Shown here: positions 52,020-61,220 of the stretch, one piece after another
How the letters are laid out: the number at the start of each line of letters is the position of its first letter
Numbering within the stretch: position 1 is the first letter of the stretch
Assembly: GCA_965200685.1 (NCBI GenBank)
Contig: OZ241379.1
Location: 1,550,001-1,614,000 of the forward strand
Direction of reading: 5' to 3'
DNA length: 64,000 nucleotides
From: Bin5 sp965200685
Lineage (GTDB): Bacteria > Chloroflexota > Anaerolineae > Caldilineales > Caldilineaceae
Notes under the pieces: generated by a model
Database searches by the model: none
The model's input: only the letters and a program-made list of their open reading frames with translations
What the model was told of the DNA's origin: nothing
Position numbers and translations under genes: made by a program

Positions 52020-53534
52020 TCAGTTGAAAGCGAACAGCGTTCTGATAATCGGCCCTTCGAACAGTTGCGGCATAATCGCTATCCCGGCGACCAAGAGAAC
52101 GACTCCCACGGAAAGGAGCATGCCCAGTGGCTGTTCCCGCGGCAATGCGGCATCACCCTGCGGGAAACCTGGGAGATGCCCAGGCTTTGGCAGCGGATTT
52201 TCCCATTGTCCGAAGAAGACTGGTACGATGCGCACGAATCCCACAACCACACCACCGCTAGAGACCAGCACAACCGCAGCAAAACGCCAGTCTATCTCAG
52301 CCAAGGCTTGCAACCCAGCCCAATGCCCGGAAAATCCAGCTGTGAGCGGAAAACCAGCCAGGCCCAGACCGCCCAACAAAAATGCAGTCGTGCTCCACGG
52401 CAGACAGGTTCCAATCCCTTGAAAACTCTTCAGCCTCAACTCGCCGGTGGCTCGTCGTAATTGGGCCATCCCGGTGGCAGCACTGAGGGTACTCACAATA
52501 CGTAGGGCAAAGAGCGAGACGACCAAGGGCCAGCTACGCCCAGAGGCATGTGCAACCCCGAAGGCTTCGGAATCTGGGAACATTGCAAAAGGGCCGGCCA
52601 AGAGCAGCAGAATGAGACCCCAATCATGCAGCATTGCATAGCCCCACAATCGTCCGGGATGGCTGGTCCCCGCTGCCGCCAGACCACCCCAAACCGCAGT
52701 GACAATGCCGGTCGCAATCAACCACAAATTGAGTGCCGAATCATCCCTGAGCAGCGCAGTATCTGTCATCGTCAGATAGACCACATACAAAACTAAGGTC
52801 TGGTAGAAAAGAACGACCAAAGCTGCAGCAATGGGAGGTGCTGCCCCGGACAACTCAGGCTGTGTACGATGCAGAGGGACTGGGGCCAGCAGCAGCAGCA
52901 GGCCCACAGCCAGAAGTTGCATCGCCTCGGCAGCCATGCCTGTATCCTGTGGATTGAGAGAGACCTGGGCCAGATACCAAGAGGCCAACAATATAAAGGG
53001 GACCGCCAGAATCGGTGGCAGAATCACCCACAGTAGGCCCAACGCATCGCCCCAATAACCGGTCTGGATGGAGAACACGCTGATCGCCATCAGCATCGCT
53101 AGAAAGATCGGGGCCAGCACGACCGGCATCAACGGTGCGTCCACCATCAACGCCATACAGATGTAACCTGCCCCCATAGGCAGAACAAACATCGGGAAAC
53201 TTTCGCCCTGACCGGTCGTCACCAGCAGCATCATTCCTGTACCCAGCAAGAGCAGCAAAGCGACGATGACCGGCTCATTGGATGGCGTCAACTGCAGGTG
53301 AAAGCCATAAAACGGCACCGCCCCCTGGCCCGTAGTCAGTGCCCAAGAATCGACCCGAGCCACGAGCCATTGGTCACGAGCCACTGGGGTCTGCCACAGC
53401 CAGAGTCCCAGCAGATTCAGGCATCCGCCGCACACCATGAACATCCAGCGTTGCCAACGACGCAGAAGATAGACCGCAACAGCCATCAACAAGAGTAGAC
53501 TGAGCAGAAAGCTGGGGAAGGTGAATTGAATCAT
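52020..53534 (-). CDS. Antiporter-like membrane subunit (NuoN/NuoM/MrpD-like), divergent
   Basis: 504 residues, about 14 membrane helices. Family landmarks: LAPVPLHRTQPELSGAAPPIAAALV matches the APfPlHtWlpdAh..AP loop, GYAMLHDWGL matches the helix that follows, and GLGLAGFPLTAGFSGHW matches the GiPp..GF.gK helix. The usual Lys in the TM7 region is replaced by Leu, and the GF.gK Lys is His. Its stop lies beyond a degenerate lipoprotein copy; its ATG overlaps the stop of the preceding gene by 4 bases. Probably a partner of the two genes upstream. Ion transport is uncertain. Confidence 0.65.
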   Translation of the reverse strand: MIQFTFPSFLLSLLLLMAVAVYLLRRWQRWMFMVCGGCLNLLGLWLWQTPVARDQWLVARVDSWALTTGQGAVPFYGFHLQLTPSNEPVIVALLLLLGTGMMLLVTTGQGESFPMFVLPMGAGYICMALMVDAPLMPVVLAPIFLAMLMAISVFSIQTGYWGDALGLLWVILPPILAVPFILLASWYLAQVSLNPQDTGMAAEAMQLLAVGLLLLLAPVPLHRTQPELSGAAPPIAAALVVLFYQTLVLYVVYLTMTDTALLRDDSALNLWLIATGIVTAVWGGLAAAGTSHPGRLWGYAMLHDWGLILLLLAGPFAMFPDSEAFGVAHASGRSWPLVVSLFALRIVSTLSAATGMAQLRRATGELRLKSFQGIGTCLPWSTTAFLLGGLGLAGFPLTAGFSGHWAGLQALAEIDWRFAAVVLVSSGGVVVGFVRIVPVFFGQWENPLPKPGHLPGFPQGDAALPREQPLGMLLSVGVVLLVAGIAIMPQLFEGPIIRTLFAFN

Positions 53535-54280
53535 GATGAGCGGATGCCGGCCTGCATGCGCTTGAGCAGAGAAGATATCCGGTAGGCGATGTCATGCCAG
53601 AGTGTCTTGGCACCAGCAGCGATACTCGGCTGGGGTCTTACAGTTGGCAATATGTCTCGTTCTAGGTCGGCAGGCTGCAGAGCCGATGCCAGCGCGTCGT
53701 CCTCTGCCAAGAGTAGATAGCTGCACACCAAAGCCACCAGCAACGCCAGAACGCCGAGTAGAATGATGAAAGCAGGCACAGGAAACAGCACAGACAGCAG
53801 AGCCTGTAAGGGAACCAACCAGAGCAGGAGAGCGGCCCCGGCAAAGAGCACCGTTTCCGTCAGCCCCAAGGTGAGAACAGCCAAAACCAGCAGCCACAGG
53901 AACAACAATTTCGTCGCCTCATTCAGCAGAGGCAGAGAGATGTTACCGCCTACCCTCCACACCAGGAGAGCAGCCATCCCTAAGATCAGCAAACGGAAAA
54001 GGAACGAGCTAAACTGGCCAGCGTGATTGACCCGTACATTCTCCGTCTGTAAAATCGAAAGGAGAAGGATCAGACAGGCTAGGAACAGAACAGCAAAATG
54101 TACCTCTGGCCAGGGTGAGGGAAGGCCATAGACAGCCCCCATTATCCGTCCTACAGCGAATTGCACGAACAACAGCCCCAGCAGCATGGCGCGCCAATCC
54201 CAGAAAACGAGAGGCAGACCGATGGCAAGCCCAAGAAAGATATGTAGTGGTCCCGAAGACCAGAAATCAACCCCCAACAT
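53531..54280 (-). CDS. Membrane protein of the antiporter-like cluster
   Basis: 249 residues, about seven helices and a hydrophilic C-terminal tail of 45 residues with a cluster of Arg/Lys (IAYRISSLLKRMQAG). No recognised family. It lies between the two antiporter-like genes, 33 bases after one and overlapping the other by 4 bases, so it is almost certainly part of the same complex. Confidence 0.6.
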   Translation of the reverse strand: MLGVDFWSSGPLHIFLGLAIGLPLVFWDWRAMLLGLLFVQFAVGRIMGAVYGLPSPWPEVHFAVLFLACLILLLSILQTENVRVNHAGQFSSFLFRLLILGMAALLVWRVGGNISLPLLNEATKLLFLWLLVLAVLTLGLTETVLFAGAALLLWLVPLQALLSVLFPVPAFIILLGVLALLVALVCSYLLLAEDDALASALQPADLERDILPTVRPQPSIAAGAKTLWHDIAYRISSLLKRMQAGIRSS

Positions 54281-54313
54281 TCTAGACGCACTCCGACGAA
54301 TGAACCACCGGTA

Positions 54314-56011
54314 TTACGATACAGTTAGCAGAAAGTAGCCGATGGCAGCAAAGGCAACCAGCCAGCCTACATACCCTGCCCCTTCAAAGATCTCCAGACC
54401 TATGTCCCATACATAACTGGTACGACTGGTTCCCCACTCAACCAGCCGAGGGAACCAGTCCAAGGCCGCAAAACCGGATACTCGCTCCGGCCAAGGGCCC
54501 GACAACCATACATAAGGCCGCAAAAGAGCTAGGCCCATCCCCAGAAAGAGGGGCCCTGCCAGTGTAAGCCAGACATGCCAGCCCGCTACCGCGCTAGGCG
54601 GATCCCCCACTCTTTGAGGAATGGCATCCGGCAGGTCTGTGATGACAGCCATCAGGCGCGGGAAGACACCGGCAATTACCAAAGGTGTGGCCAGAGCCAC
54701 AACACAAACAAGCAGTCGTCCTATCATCCAAAGGTCCGCCCCGGATCCCGCACGAACGCCTCCTCCCCAACTACGCAACAGAGCGGACACATAAACCATT
54801 TGCGCCATGACAAAGGCGATGAAGAAAGGCAACACCAAGGTACCGGAAAATTCGCCCGTGAGTAAGCGGGCAATCGCTGACTGGGTGAGGAAGCCGGGGG
54901 TAAATGGAACCCCTACCAGGGCCAAGGCCCCAATGCTGACCGGAATTTGCCAACCCCATTCCCGCCAGATGCGTTCACCCACCAGCCACAGCCCTCCGCC
55001 CAAGGCAAAGGTCGTAGTCGGCCAAAGGACTGCTGCCGGCCCCCGCGCTTCTGACAAGATACTCGTCAGGCCGGCCATGCCAACAGAGGTGATCAACACA
55101 AACGTTGTATGCCCCAATCGGGTCGTGGTCGTATAGGCTACAAGTGCCGGGCCCAGCAGCCCCAGCAGCATAATCGCCACAAATTCGGAGCGCACCAGCA
55201 GTTCCTCACCCGCTAGGCCACTGGACAGCCCCAGCAACCACAGGCCGCATACCGCCGGCGTCATATGGTCGATAAAGCGAGCCGGCAGGCGTAGACGCGC
55301 TAACCTATGTGGCAATAGCCACAGATGCAAGGGATAGACACCGGCTCGAATACTGGCAGCTACCAGCAACAACATCACCGTCTCCCTCGGCAGCCTACCG
55401 CCCACCAAAGGCTCGGCCGGTCCGCTCTGCCCCGCCGGCAGCAGAGCGGTCAACAGCAGAAGAGACCCCAGCATACTCAGCCCCTGCAACTGCCGTGCCG
55501 GTGTGCCCGTCTGCTCTGCCGGCACCACCACATTGCGAACAATCATGAAGAAATCCATCACCACCCACATCAACGTAACTGTCAGGAGATTGCCGCTGTT
55601 GGTGAAAAGCAGAGCAGTGGCAATGACACTCAATGAATGGGATGCAGCTATCCCGCGCGCATCTGCGGTAGGTCCCGAAGTGTCTCTGCTCAGGAGAAGC
55701 CCCACCCCTCCGAGCAGGAGGATCAAACAGGAAGCGTACCAATTCCAGCCATCACTCACCCACAGCAGATTCGCCTGCACGGAGAAAAACGGCTGCCATG
55801 GTAACCGAAAGATCGATATCAGCGGCTGCAAACGTAGGGCCACCGTCAGTACGACCGCGATGCCCCAAAATCCTAAAGCAAGGGTGCTCAGGAGGCCTTC
55901 TCTCTGCAGGCGACGGCCTACAACCCAGACGACGATACTACCCAACCCGAGGATGAGAGGAGGCCCGACCGGTACGAGGAACACTGACAAAAAGGCGGCA
56001 ATGTGATTCAT
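54314..56011 (-). CDS. Antiporter-like membrane subunit (NuoL/MrpA-like), divergent
   Basis: 565 residues, about 15 helices. Landmarks: ASIRAGVYPLHLWLLPHRLA corresponds to the KSAQfPlHtWLPdA segment of NuoL, with FIDHMTPAVCGLWLL following; LVGVPFTPGFLTQSAIARLL corresponds to GiPpfsGFwsKd. The TM7 Lys appears as Arg or Ser and the GFwsK Lys as Gln. MWVVMDFFMIVRNV sits at the place of the WE-containing helix. First gene of the three. Complex I or Mrp partners are absent, so the cluster is atypical. Confidence 0.65.
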   Translation of the reverse strand: MNHIAAFLSVFLVPVGPPLILGLGSIVVWVVGRRLQREGLLSTLALGFWGIAVVLTVALRLQPLISIFRLPWQPFFSVQANLLWVSDGWNWYASCLILLLGGVGLLLSRDTSGPTADARGIAASHSLSVIATALLFTNSGNLLTVTLMWVVMDFFMIVRNVVVPAEQTGTPARQLQGLSMLGSLLLLTALLPAGQSGPAEPLVGGRLPRETVMLLLVAASIRAGVYPLHLWLLPHRLARLRLPARFIDHMTPAVCGLWLLGLSSGLAGEELLVRSEFVAIMLLGLLGPALVAYTTTTRLGHTTFVLITSVGMAGLTSILSEARGPAAVLWPTTTFALGGGLWLVGERIWREWGWQIPVSIGALALVGVPFTPGFLTQSAIARLLTGEFSGTLVLPFFIAFVMAQMVYVSALLRSWGGGVRAGSGADLWMIGRLLVCVVALATPLVIAGVFPRLMAVITDLPDAIPQRVGDPPSAVAGWHVWLTLAGPLFLGMGLALLRPYVWLSGPWPERVSGFAALDWFPRLVEWGTSRTSYVWDIGLEIFEGAGYVGWLVAFAAIGYFLLTVS

Positions 56012-56034
56012 AACCCAGCTATTCTAGCACACAC

Positions 56035-56093
56035 CAATGCCCTGTGGCTAGTAGTCTGTGGTGTTGCGTTTTCCTCGGCCATAGGGCATTGGT
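56035..56093. repeat. 15-bp inverted repeat upstream of the antiporter-like operon
   Basis: CCAATGCCCTGTGGC (56035-56049) and GCCATAGGGCATTGG (56079-56093) pair at 14 of 15 positions around a 29-base loop. The flanking word GGTCACTGAC links it with the CAGTGGCC family. Confidence 0.8.
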
Positions 56094-56296
56094 CACTGAC
56101 CGGCACTGTTTTATATTGCCGGATCACTGGAAATACAGTACAGTTATTGAATATGGGATTCGGCCGCTAGCGAGATGTGAGAAACATTGAGGCACGACTC
56201 CCACATTCGCCAACATCAATGGCCAATGAAAAATGAAGATGCCACTGCAGTAGACGCAAAACGAGAAACTGACTACGACACGACAGGAGGGATCCT

Positions 56297-57277
56297 ATGC
56301 AAACGACCCAAACACGATTGCCCCAGGCAACCACAGGTAAGAAGGCCAAACAGGATATCGACGAATTTGGTTACTGCCTGATTGCCAATGCCCTGACACC
56401 ATCACAGGTGGAGGTTGCCCGTACTAGGCTGGTCGAACAGGCAGCCGCGGAGCGCAAGCTGGGCATGGCCTTTGAAGATGGCGGACCTAAACAGCAGTGG
56501 GGCGCGTTCACAGATGGCCAAGGGCGGCTACGACAGGAGGCGTACACAGCAGCGGCCGGCGGCATCAACCAACGGGTATGGATGCTCGTCAACAAAGGCC
56601 AGATCTTTCGGAATATCCTCTTCACAGCCAGAGTGCGCGCCATCATCGATCATGTCCTCGGTGCCGACTATCAGCTCTCTAGCTACTCTGCCAATATCGC
56701 CAAACCGGGCGGCGTAGCCATGAATCTCCACACGGACCAGTGGTGGATGCCCCATCCCATTGAGAGAGAACCTTCACCCCTCCCCATCGGCTCCATCACT
56801 CGCCAGCACTCCAACCTAAAGGGGGACAAGCCAGCAGCCATGATTGCGCCCTGTGTCTGTGTAAATGTCATGTGGATGCTCAACGATTTTACAGCCGCAA
56901 ATGGTGGTACCCGTTTCGTGCCCGGCAGCCATCTGTTCGGCCGGCCACCCCACAAGGAGCGGGACGCAGACGTGGAGACCTTGGCCGCGGCAGGGCTGGC
57001 CGGGACAGCCATGGTGTTCGATGGCCGGCTCTGGCATGGAACCGGCGCAAATGTCAGTGACGGCAACCGTTATGGACTTCTCACTACTTTCTGCGGGCCA
57101 CAGTTTCGCCCCCAGGAAAATTTCACCATCGGTACCCGCCCCGAAGTGTTGCAAAACGCTTCCCCGGAGTTGCTGGCCCTGCTCGGCTTCAAAACCTGGA
57201 GCGGGTACGGCCGGGTCGAAAGCCCAGTCGCTGAGTATATCTCGCAAGACGAACGCTCCCTAGGCGAACTGCGGTAG
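56297..57277 (+). CDS. PhyH-family oxygenase
   Basis: 326 residues. The ligands are HTDQWWMPHP and the distal His in RLWHGTGANV, with the 2OG Arg in NRYGLLTTFC. NGGTRFVPGSHLFGRPP is a typical PhyH segment. GGAGGGATCCT precedes the ATG. No operon partner; it is divergent from the antiporter-like genes. Fourth PhyH in the window and the one most similar to the group acting on secondary metabolites. Substrate unknown. Confidence 0.85.
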   Translation: MQTTQTRLPQATTGKKAKQDIDEFGYCLIANALTPSQVEVARTRLVEQAAAERKLGMAFEDGGPKQQWGAFTDGQGRLRQEAYTAAAGGINQRVWMLVNKGQIFRNILFTARVRAIIDHVLGADYQLSSYSANIAKPGGVAMNLHTDQWWMPHPIEREPSPLPIGSITRQHSNLKGDKPAAMIAPCVCVNVMWMLNDFTAANGGTRFVPGSHLFGRPPHKERDADVETLAAAGLAGTAMVFDGRLWHGTGANVSDGNRYGLLTTFCGPQFRPQENFTIGTRPEVLQNASPELLALLGFKTWSGYGRVESPVAEYISQDERSLGELR

Positions 57278-57390
57278 CTAGCCGGCTTTCCTACTGTTAT
57301 GGCAAATTGTAGCATTCGCTACTAGCAGTTCCTTGACGATCTCTGGTATACTATGTCAGAATGACTGCCGACCGATCATCAATTACTTTT

Positions 57391-57446
57391 GGCACGAGAA
57401 ATTTTGACAGAGAAATACTGGTAACAATGACAAAATTTTCTGTGCC
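57391..57446. repeat. Imperfect 16-bp inverted repeat upstream of ftsH
   Basis: GGCACGAGAAATTTTG (57391-57406) and CAAAATTTTCTGTGCC (57431-57446) are complementary at 14 of 16 positions. A consensus TTGACA begins inside the left arm (57404). It may be an operator or a hairpin in the 5' leader, 18 bases before the GTG. Confidence 0.6.
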
Positions 57447-57464
57447 AAACCTAGTGTTATTCCT

Positions 57465-59306
57465 GTGAACGGAAACTGGACGCGTAACGGATTTGTCTAT
57501 CTATTGATTCTGGTGGCAGCGGCCGCGCTGTTCCTGAATGTATACGGCCCTGGGGAAACACCCCAGAGCATCAGTTTGAGCGATGTGGCCACACAGATCG
57601 ACCGCGGCGAAGTGCAGCGCATTGATGTCCGCGAGGAGAAGCTCCAGGTCTACCTGCGCGATAGCGAGCAGCCCCTTGTCAGCCGCAAAGAGGAAGACAT
57701 CGCCCTGACCCGCACCCTACAGGGCCTAGGCGTTTCGCAAGACCGGCTGGCCCGGGTGAAGATCAATGTGCAGCCCCCCTCCAATTCGGGGAACTGGTTT
57801 TCCTTGCTCATCAACATGCTCCCCCTACTTTTGATCGCCGGCCTGTTTCTGTTTCTGTTTCGACAGAGTCAGTCCGGCAGCAACCAAGCTCTTTCCTTCG
57901 GCAAGAGCAAAGCCCGCCTGTTCACTGGCGACCGACCAACTGTCACCTTTGAGGATGTGGCTGGCGCGGATGAGGCCAAGCAGGAGTTAGAGGAGATCGT
58001 CGAGTTCCTCAAAGAGCCGCAAAAATTTGTAGCCCTAGGTGCTCGCATCCCCAAAGGCGTACTGCTGGTCGGCCCGCCCGGTACTGGCAAAACCCTGATG
58101 GCCAAGGCTGTCTCCGGCGAGGCCGGCGTGCCGTTCTTCAGCATCAGTGGCTCCGAATTCGTCGAAATGTTTGTGGGCGTTGGGGCTAGCCGGGTACGAG
58201 ATCTATTCGAGCAGGCCAAACGCAATAGCCCTTGTATCGTATTTATTGATGAGATCGACGCGGTAGGGCGTTACCGGGGCACCGGCCTAGGCGGATCCCA
58301 CGACGAACGCGAACAGACCCTCAACCAGATACTCGTAGAGATGGACGGTTTCAGCACTGATACAAATGTGATTCTGGTGGCCGCCACCAACCGCCCCGAC
58401 ATTCTGGATCCGGCCCTGCTGCGCCCTGGCCGTTTTGACCGGCGAGTGACCATGGACCGGCCGGACTTACAAGGCCGCCAAGCGATCCTCACTGTCCACA
58501 TAAAGGGAAAACCCCTCGGTCCGAATGTGGATATGGAGTTGATCGCGCGTCAGACACCTGGTTTCGTGGGCGCGGACCTGGAAAATCTGGTGAATGAAGC
58601 GGCAATTCTGGCAGCCCGTCGCAACAAACGCGCCATCACCATGGCAGAAATGCAGGAGTCAATTGAACGCATCGCCATGGGCGGGCCCGAACGACGCAGC
58701 CGGCTCGTTACCGACCGGGAACGCCAAGTAGTTGCCTATCACGAAGCAGGCCACGCGATCATCGCGCATCTAGTCAAAAACGCCGACCCCCTTCGCAAAG
58801 TGACGATTATCCCCCGGGGGGTGGCCGGAGGCATCACCCTGACAGTACCGGAACAAGACCGCTATCTGTTGCCCCGCTCCTATTTTATTGACAGAATCGC
58901 GGTTGCCTTGGGCGGCCGTGTGGCCGAAGAACTGATCTTCGGCGATATTTCCAACGGGGCCAGCAGTGATATTCAGCAGATCACCCGCATGGCCCGAGCC
59001 ATGGTTACGAAATACGGGATGAGTAAAAAAATGGGGCCATTGCAGATTGGCCGCCAAGAGGAGAACCCATTCCTAGGCCGGGAGCTTACAGAACAGAGAG
59101 ATTACAGCGAAGAGGTCGCCGAAGCTCTGGACACAGAAGTACAGCACATCGTCAATGTACAACATGAACGGGTACGCCAATTGCTTGCGGATCATCATCG
59201 GCAGTTGGACACCGTTGCCGAAGCCCTCCTTGAACATGAAACCCTTGAGGAAGAAGAATTCGTCGCGGTTTTCGAGCAACCATGGCCCATGCCCAGCAGT
59301 GCGTAA
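57465..59306 (+). CDS. ftsH: ATP-dependent zinc metalloprotease FtsH
   Basis: 613 residues starting at GTG. N-terminal membrane helix (about 8-25), a periplasmic FtsH_ext domain, a second helix (about 107-126), then the AAA module with Walker A GPPGTGKT (about 203), Walker B CIVFIDEIDAVG and arginine-finger SRH region RPDILDPALLRPGRFDRR. The zinc site is HEAGH at residue 426. The end has KYGMSKKMGPLQIG. It degrades membrane proteins and regulators. Length is normal for the family. The lead GTG is preferred by exact fit of the first helix. Confidence 0.97.
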   Translation: MNGNWTRNGFVYLLILVAAAALFLNVYGPGETPQSISLSDVATQIDRGEVQRIDVREEKLQVYLRDSEQPLVSRKEEDIALTRTLQGLGVSQDRLARVKINVQPPSNSGNWFSLLINMLPLLLIAGLFLFLFRQSQSGSNQALSFGKSKARLFTGDRPTVTFEDVAGADEAKQELEEIVEFLKEPQKFVALGARIPKGVLLVGPPGTGKTLMAKAVSGEAGVPFFSISGSEFVEMFVGVGASRVRDLFEQAKRNSPCIVFIDEIDAVGRYRGTGLGGSHDEREQTLNQILVEMDGFSTDTNVILVAATNRPDILDPALLRPGRFDRRVTMDRPDLQGRQAILTVHIKGKPLGPNVDMELIARQTPGFVGADLENLVNEAAILAARRNKRAITMAEMQESIERIAMGGPERRSRLVTDRERQVVAYHEAGHAIIAHLVKNADPLRKVTIIPRGVAGGITLTVPEQDRYLLPRSYFIDRIAVALGGRVAEELIFGDISNGASSDIQQITRMARAMVTKYGMSKKMGPLQIGRQEENPFLGRELTEQRDYSEEVAEALDTEVQHIVNVQHERVRQLLADHHRQLDTVAEALLEHETLEEEEFVAVFEQPWPMPSSA

Positions 59307-59331
59307 CCAAGAGTGTATTTCTCTCCTAGTA

Positions 59332-59697
59332 TCAGCTTCGACTCAGCAGAATTACCCCCACACAGATCACCGCCACCGACAGCCAGCGCAAAGTGCTGAC
59401 ATCTTCCCTAAGAAGAAACGCGCCCACTAGGGTGATCAGGACATAGCCGAGACTGAGGGCCGGATAGACGTAACTCAGCTCCACGCGACTGAGCAATACC
59501 AGCCAGAAGATACTACTCAGACCATAGGCCCCAACCCCGCCGATGACGTATGGATTGAGAAATGCTCTCGTCACACTGCCGATCATCAGCGACAGGGGAC
59601 CACTGATGATCCCCATCTGGTTCATCCCCTGCTTCATCAGCAATTGCCCGACCACATTCAGGCTAACTGTAAGCAAAAGAAGAAAGATCTGTTTCAT
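59332..59697 (-). CDS. Small four-helix transporter, DMT/SMR-like (ArnE-like)
   Basis: 121 residues, four helices. N-terminus QIFLLLLTVSLNVVGQLLMKQG fits the small DMT transporters; the second half has SYVYPALSLGYVLITLVGAF. The SMR Glu14 equivalent is Asn, so it is nearer to ArnE-type flippases or EamA-type half-transporters than to EmrE. It probably dimerises. Met 59697 chosen over 59727. The stop is 26 bases after the ftsH stop on the opposite strand. Confidence 0.75.
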   Translation of the reverse strand: MKQIFLLLLTVSLNVVGQLLMKQGMNQMGIISGPLSLMIGSVTRAFLNPYVIGGVGAYGLSSIFWLVLLSRVELSYVYPALSLGYVLITLVGAFLLREDVSTLRWLSVAVICVGVILLSRS

Positions 59698-59739
59698 AGG
59701 TCTGCTGGTGTCGCCAGAATGTATCACAATGGCTATCGG

Positions 59740-61002
59740 TTACAGGCCACTGGAATGCAGCAGTTTGAGGAGGGCCGGACCATAGGTTTTGGCCTTCCAC
59801 TGCCCGACCCCTGTAATCGCCTGCAAGGCAGCTAGAGAAGTCGGCTGGCAGGTTATAATCTGTCGCAATGTGTCATTACGAAACACAATGTCCGGATCGA
59901 CCTGGCGCGCGCTGGCTGTTTCCGTCCGCCAACGGCGTAAAGTATCGTACTGCTCGCGCTCTTGTGCGGAGAGAGCCGGCTTGGATCGCCCTGTGGTAGT
60001 TGGGTGCTGTGGGATAGGCTGCTGTCTGCCCTGTTGAATCGCGGCCAGCAATCCCTTTCCGAGGCGGTCGATCTGTCGCGGAGGCAGGCCGGGAATGCCG
60101 CGCAGCCCAGCCATGGTCGTCGGGCACTTCTGGGCTAACAGCAGCAGTGTATTCTCGCCCAAAATTTTGAACGGTGGCCGGTCTGACCGCCTAGCGACCT
60201 GCTCTCGCCATATCCACAGAGCCTGCAAGACGCCCAGATCTTCTGCTGCCACCGTATGCACTTGTTTCATCTGCCAGAATGTACGCGGTTGCGGCGGCGA
60301 ATATTCGATCATCTCACAAATACGAAAGGCATCCTGGGCCTCTTCCCAGCGCCCGGCTTGCTGCAATTGGTCGAACTGGCGGGCACGTAGGGCCGGCAGA
60401 TAGTGCGTATCCATCTGTGCATAGATCATCTGCTGCGGGGTCAGTGGGCGTTGTCCCCAATTCGTGCGCTGCATACGTTTGTCACTGACAACACCGAACT
60501 CCTCCTGCAAAATCTGTGCAAGGCCAACCCGTTTGCGGCCCAAAATCCGGGCCGCTAGTTGCGTGTCAAACAGCCGGCGAATCCTGAAGTCGAACTCCCG
60601 CTGCAGAATGGGAATGTCGTTGTCTGCCGCATGGAGAACGACCTCTGTTTCGTCGTTCGCCAAAATGTGCCCCAGGGCCGACAGATCATGCAATTGCAGG
60701 GGATCGATCAGAAAGTCCTGTACAGCGTTCCCCTCAGATCTAGGTGTTCCGAGCGGCGCGGGTGCGGATATCTGCAGTAAACATACCCGGGGTACATAAC
60801 GATAGAGGCTATCGCTCTCCGTGTCCAGGGCCAGCCATGGCTGGCCCTCAAGATGGGAAAGCATGCGCGCATATTCTGGTGGGGATTGTACAAATTCCGG
60901 GGCAGGGACTGCTGCTGGCATCCAGTCGTATGGCGAAGAACCGGACTGGTCGTTCCGTTTGCGCGCAGAGAGGGTGTGCTTTCGGTTTGCCCGCTCCATC
61001 AA
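59740..61002 (-). CDS. rnd: Ribonuclease D
   Basis: 420 residues. The DEDDy exonuclease motifs are clear: LALDTESDSL, LFDTQLAARI and YAQMDTHYLPALR. Two HRDC domains follow: ALWIWREQVARRSDRPPFKIL and EQYDTLRRWRTETASARQV. It trims tRNA and other structured RNA 3' ends. AGAGG precedes the ATG. The N-terminal 30 residues are unconserved. No operon partner. Confidence 0.93.
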   Translation of the reverse strand: MMERANRKHTLSARKRNDQSGSSPYDWMPAAVPAPEFVQSPPEYARMLSHLEGQPWLALDTESDSLYRYVPRVCLLQISAPAPLGTPRSEGNAVQDFLIDPLQLHDLSALGHILANDETEVVLHAADNDIPILQREFDFRIRRLFDTQLAARILGRKRVGLAQILQEEFGVVSDKRMQRTNWGQRPLTPQQMIYAQMDTHYLPALRARQFDQLQQAGRWEEAQDAFRICEMIEYSPPQPRTFWQMKQVHTVAAEDLGVLQALWIWREQVARRSDRPPFKILGENTLLLLAQKCPTTMAGLRGIPGLPPRQIDRLGKGLLAAIQQGRQQPIPQHPTTTGRSKPALSAQEREQYDTLRRWRTETASARQVDPDIVFRNDTLRQIITCQPTSLAALQAITGVGQWKAKTYGPALLKLLHSSGL

Positions 61003-61164
61003 ATAAACCTCTACAATCTCGTGAATCTACCTACAGGCCAGCACTGATGACATCATACCGCGCCCTGTCTGATCTGTCAACGATCATCTGCCCTCAATGT
61101 CTCGAAGAGAAAAATATCTCTCGCATGATATGCCTGAACGATCATGTTTCTGCTATAATAACAC

Positions 61165-61185
61165 CAGTGGCATTATCAGCCACTG
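61165..61185. repeat. Palindrome CAGTGGC/GCCACTG before the repeat protein
   Basis: Perfect 7-base arms with a 7-base loop, located between a TATAAT box (61154-61159) and the ATG at 61221. Same family words as 8984-9035. Confidence 0.7.
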
Positions 61186-61220
61186 CAATTATCCTTATTA
61201 TTAGAGAAAGTAGGACTCAT

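Noticed and set aside
57391..57446. CIRCE heat-shock operator before ftsH
   Set aside because: The arms do not match the TTAGCACTC/GAGTGCTAA consensus and the loop is 24 bases rather than 9.
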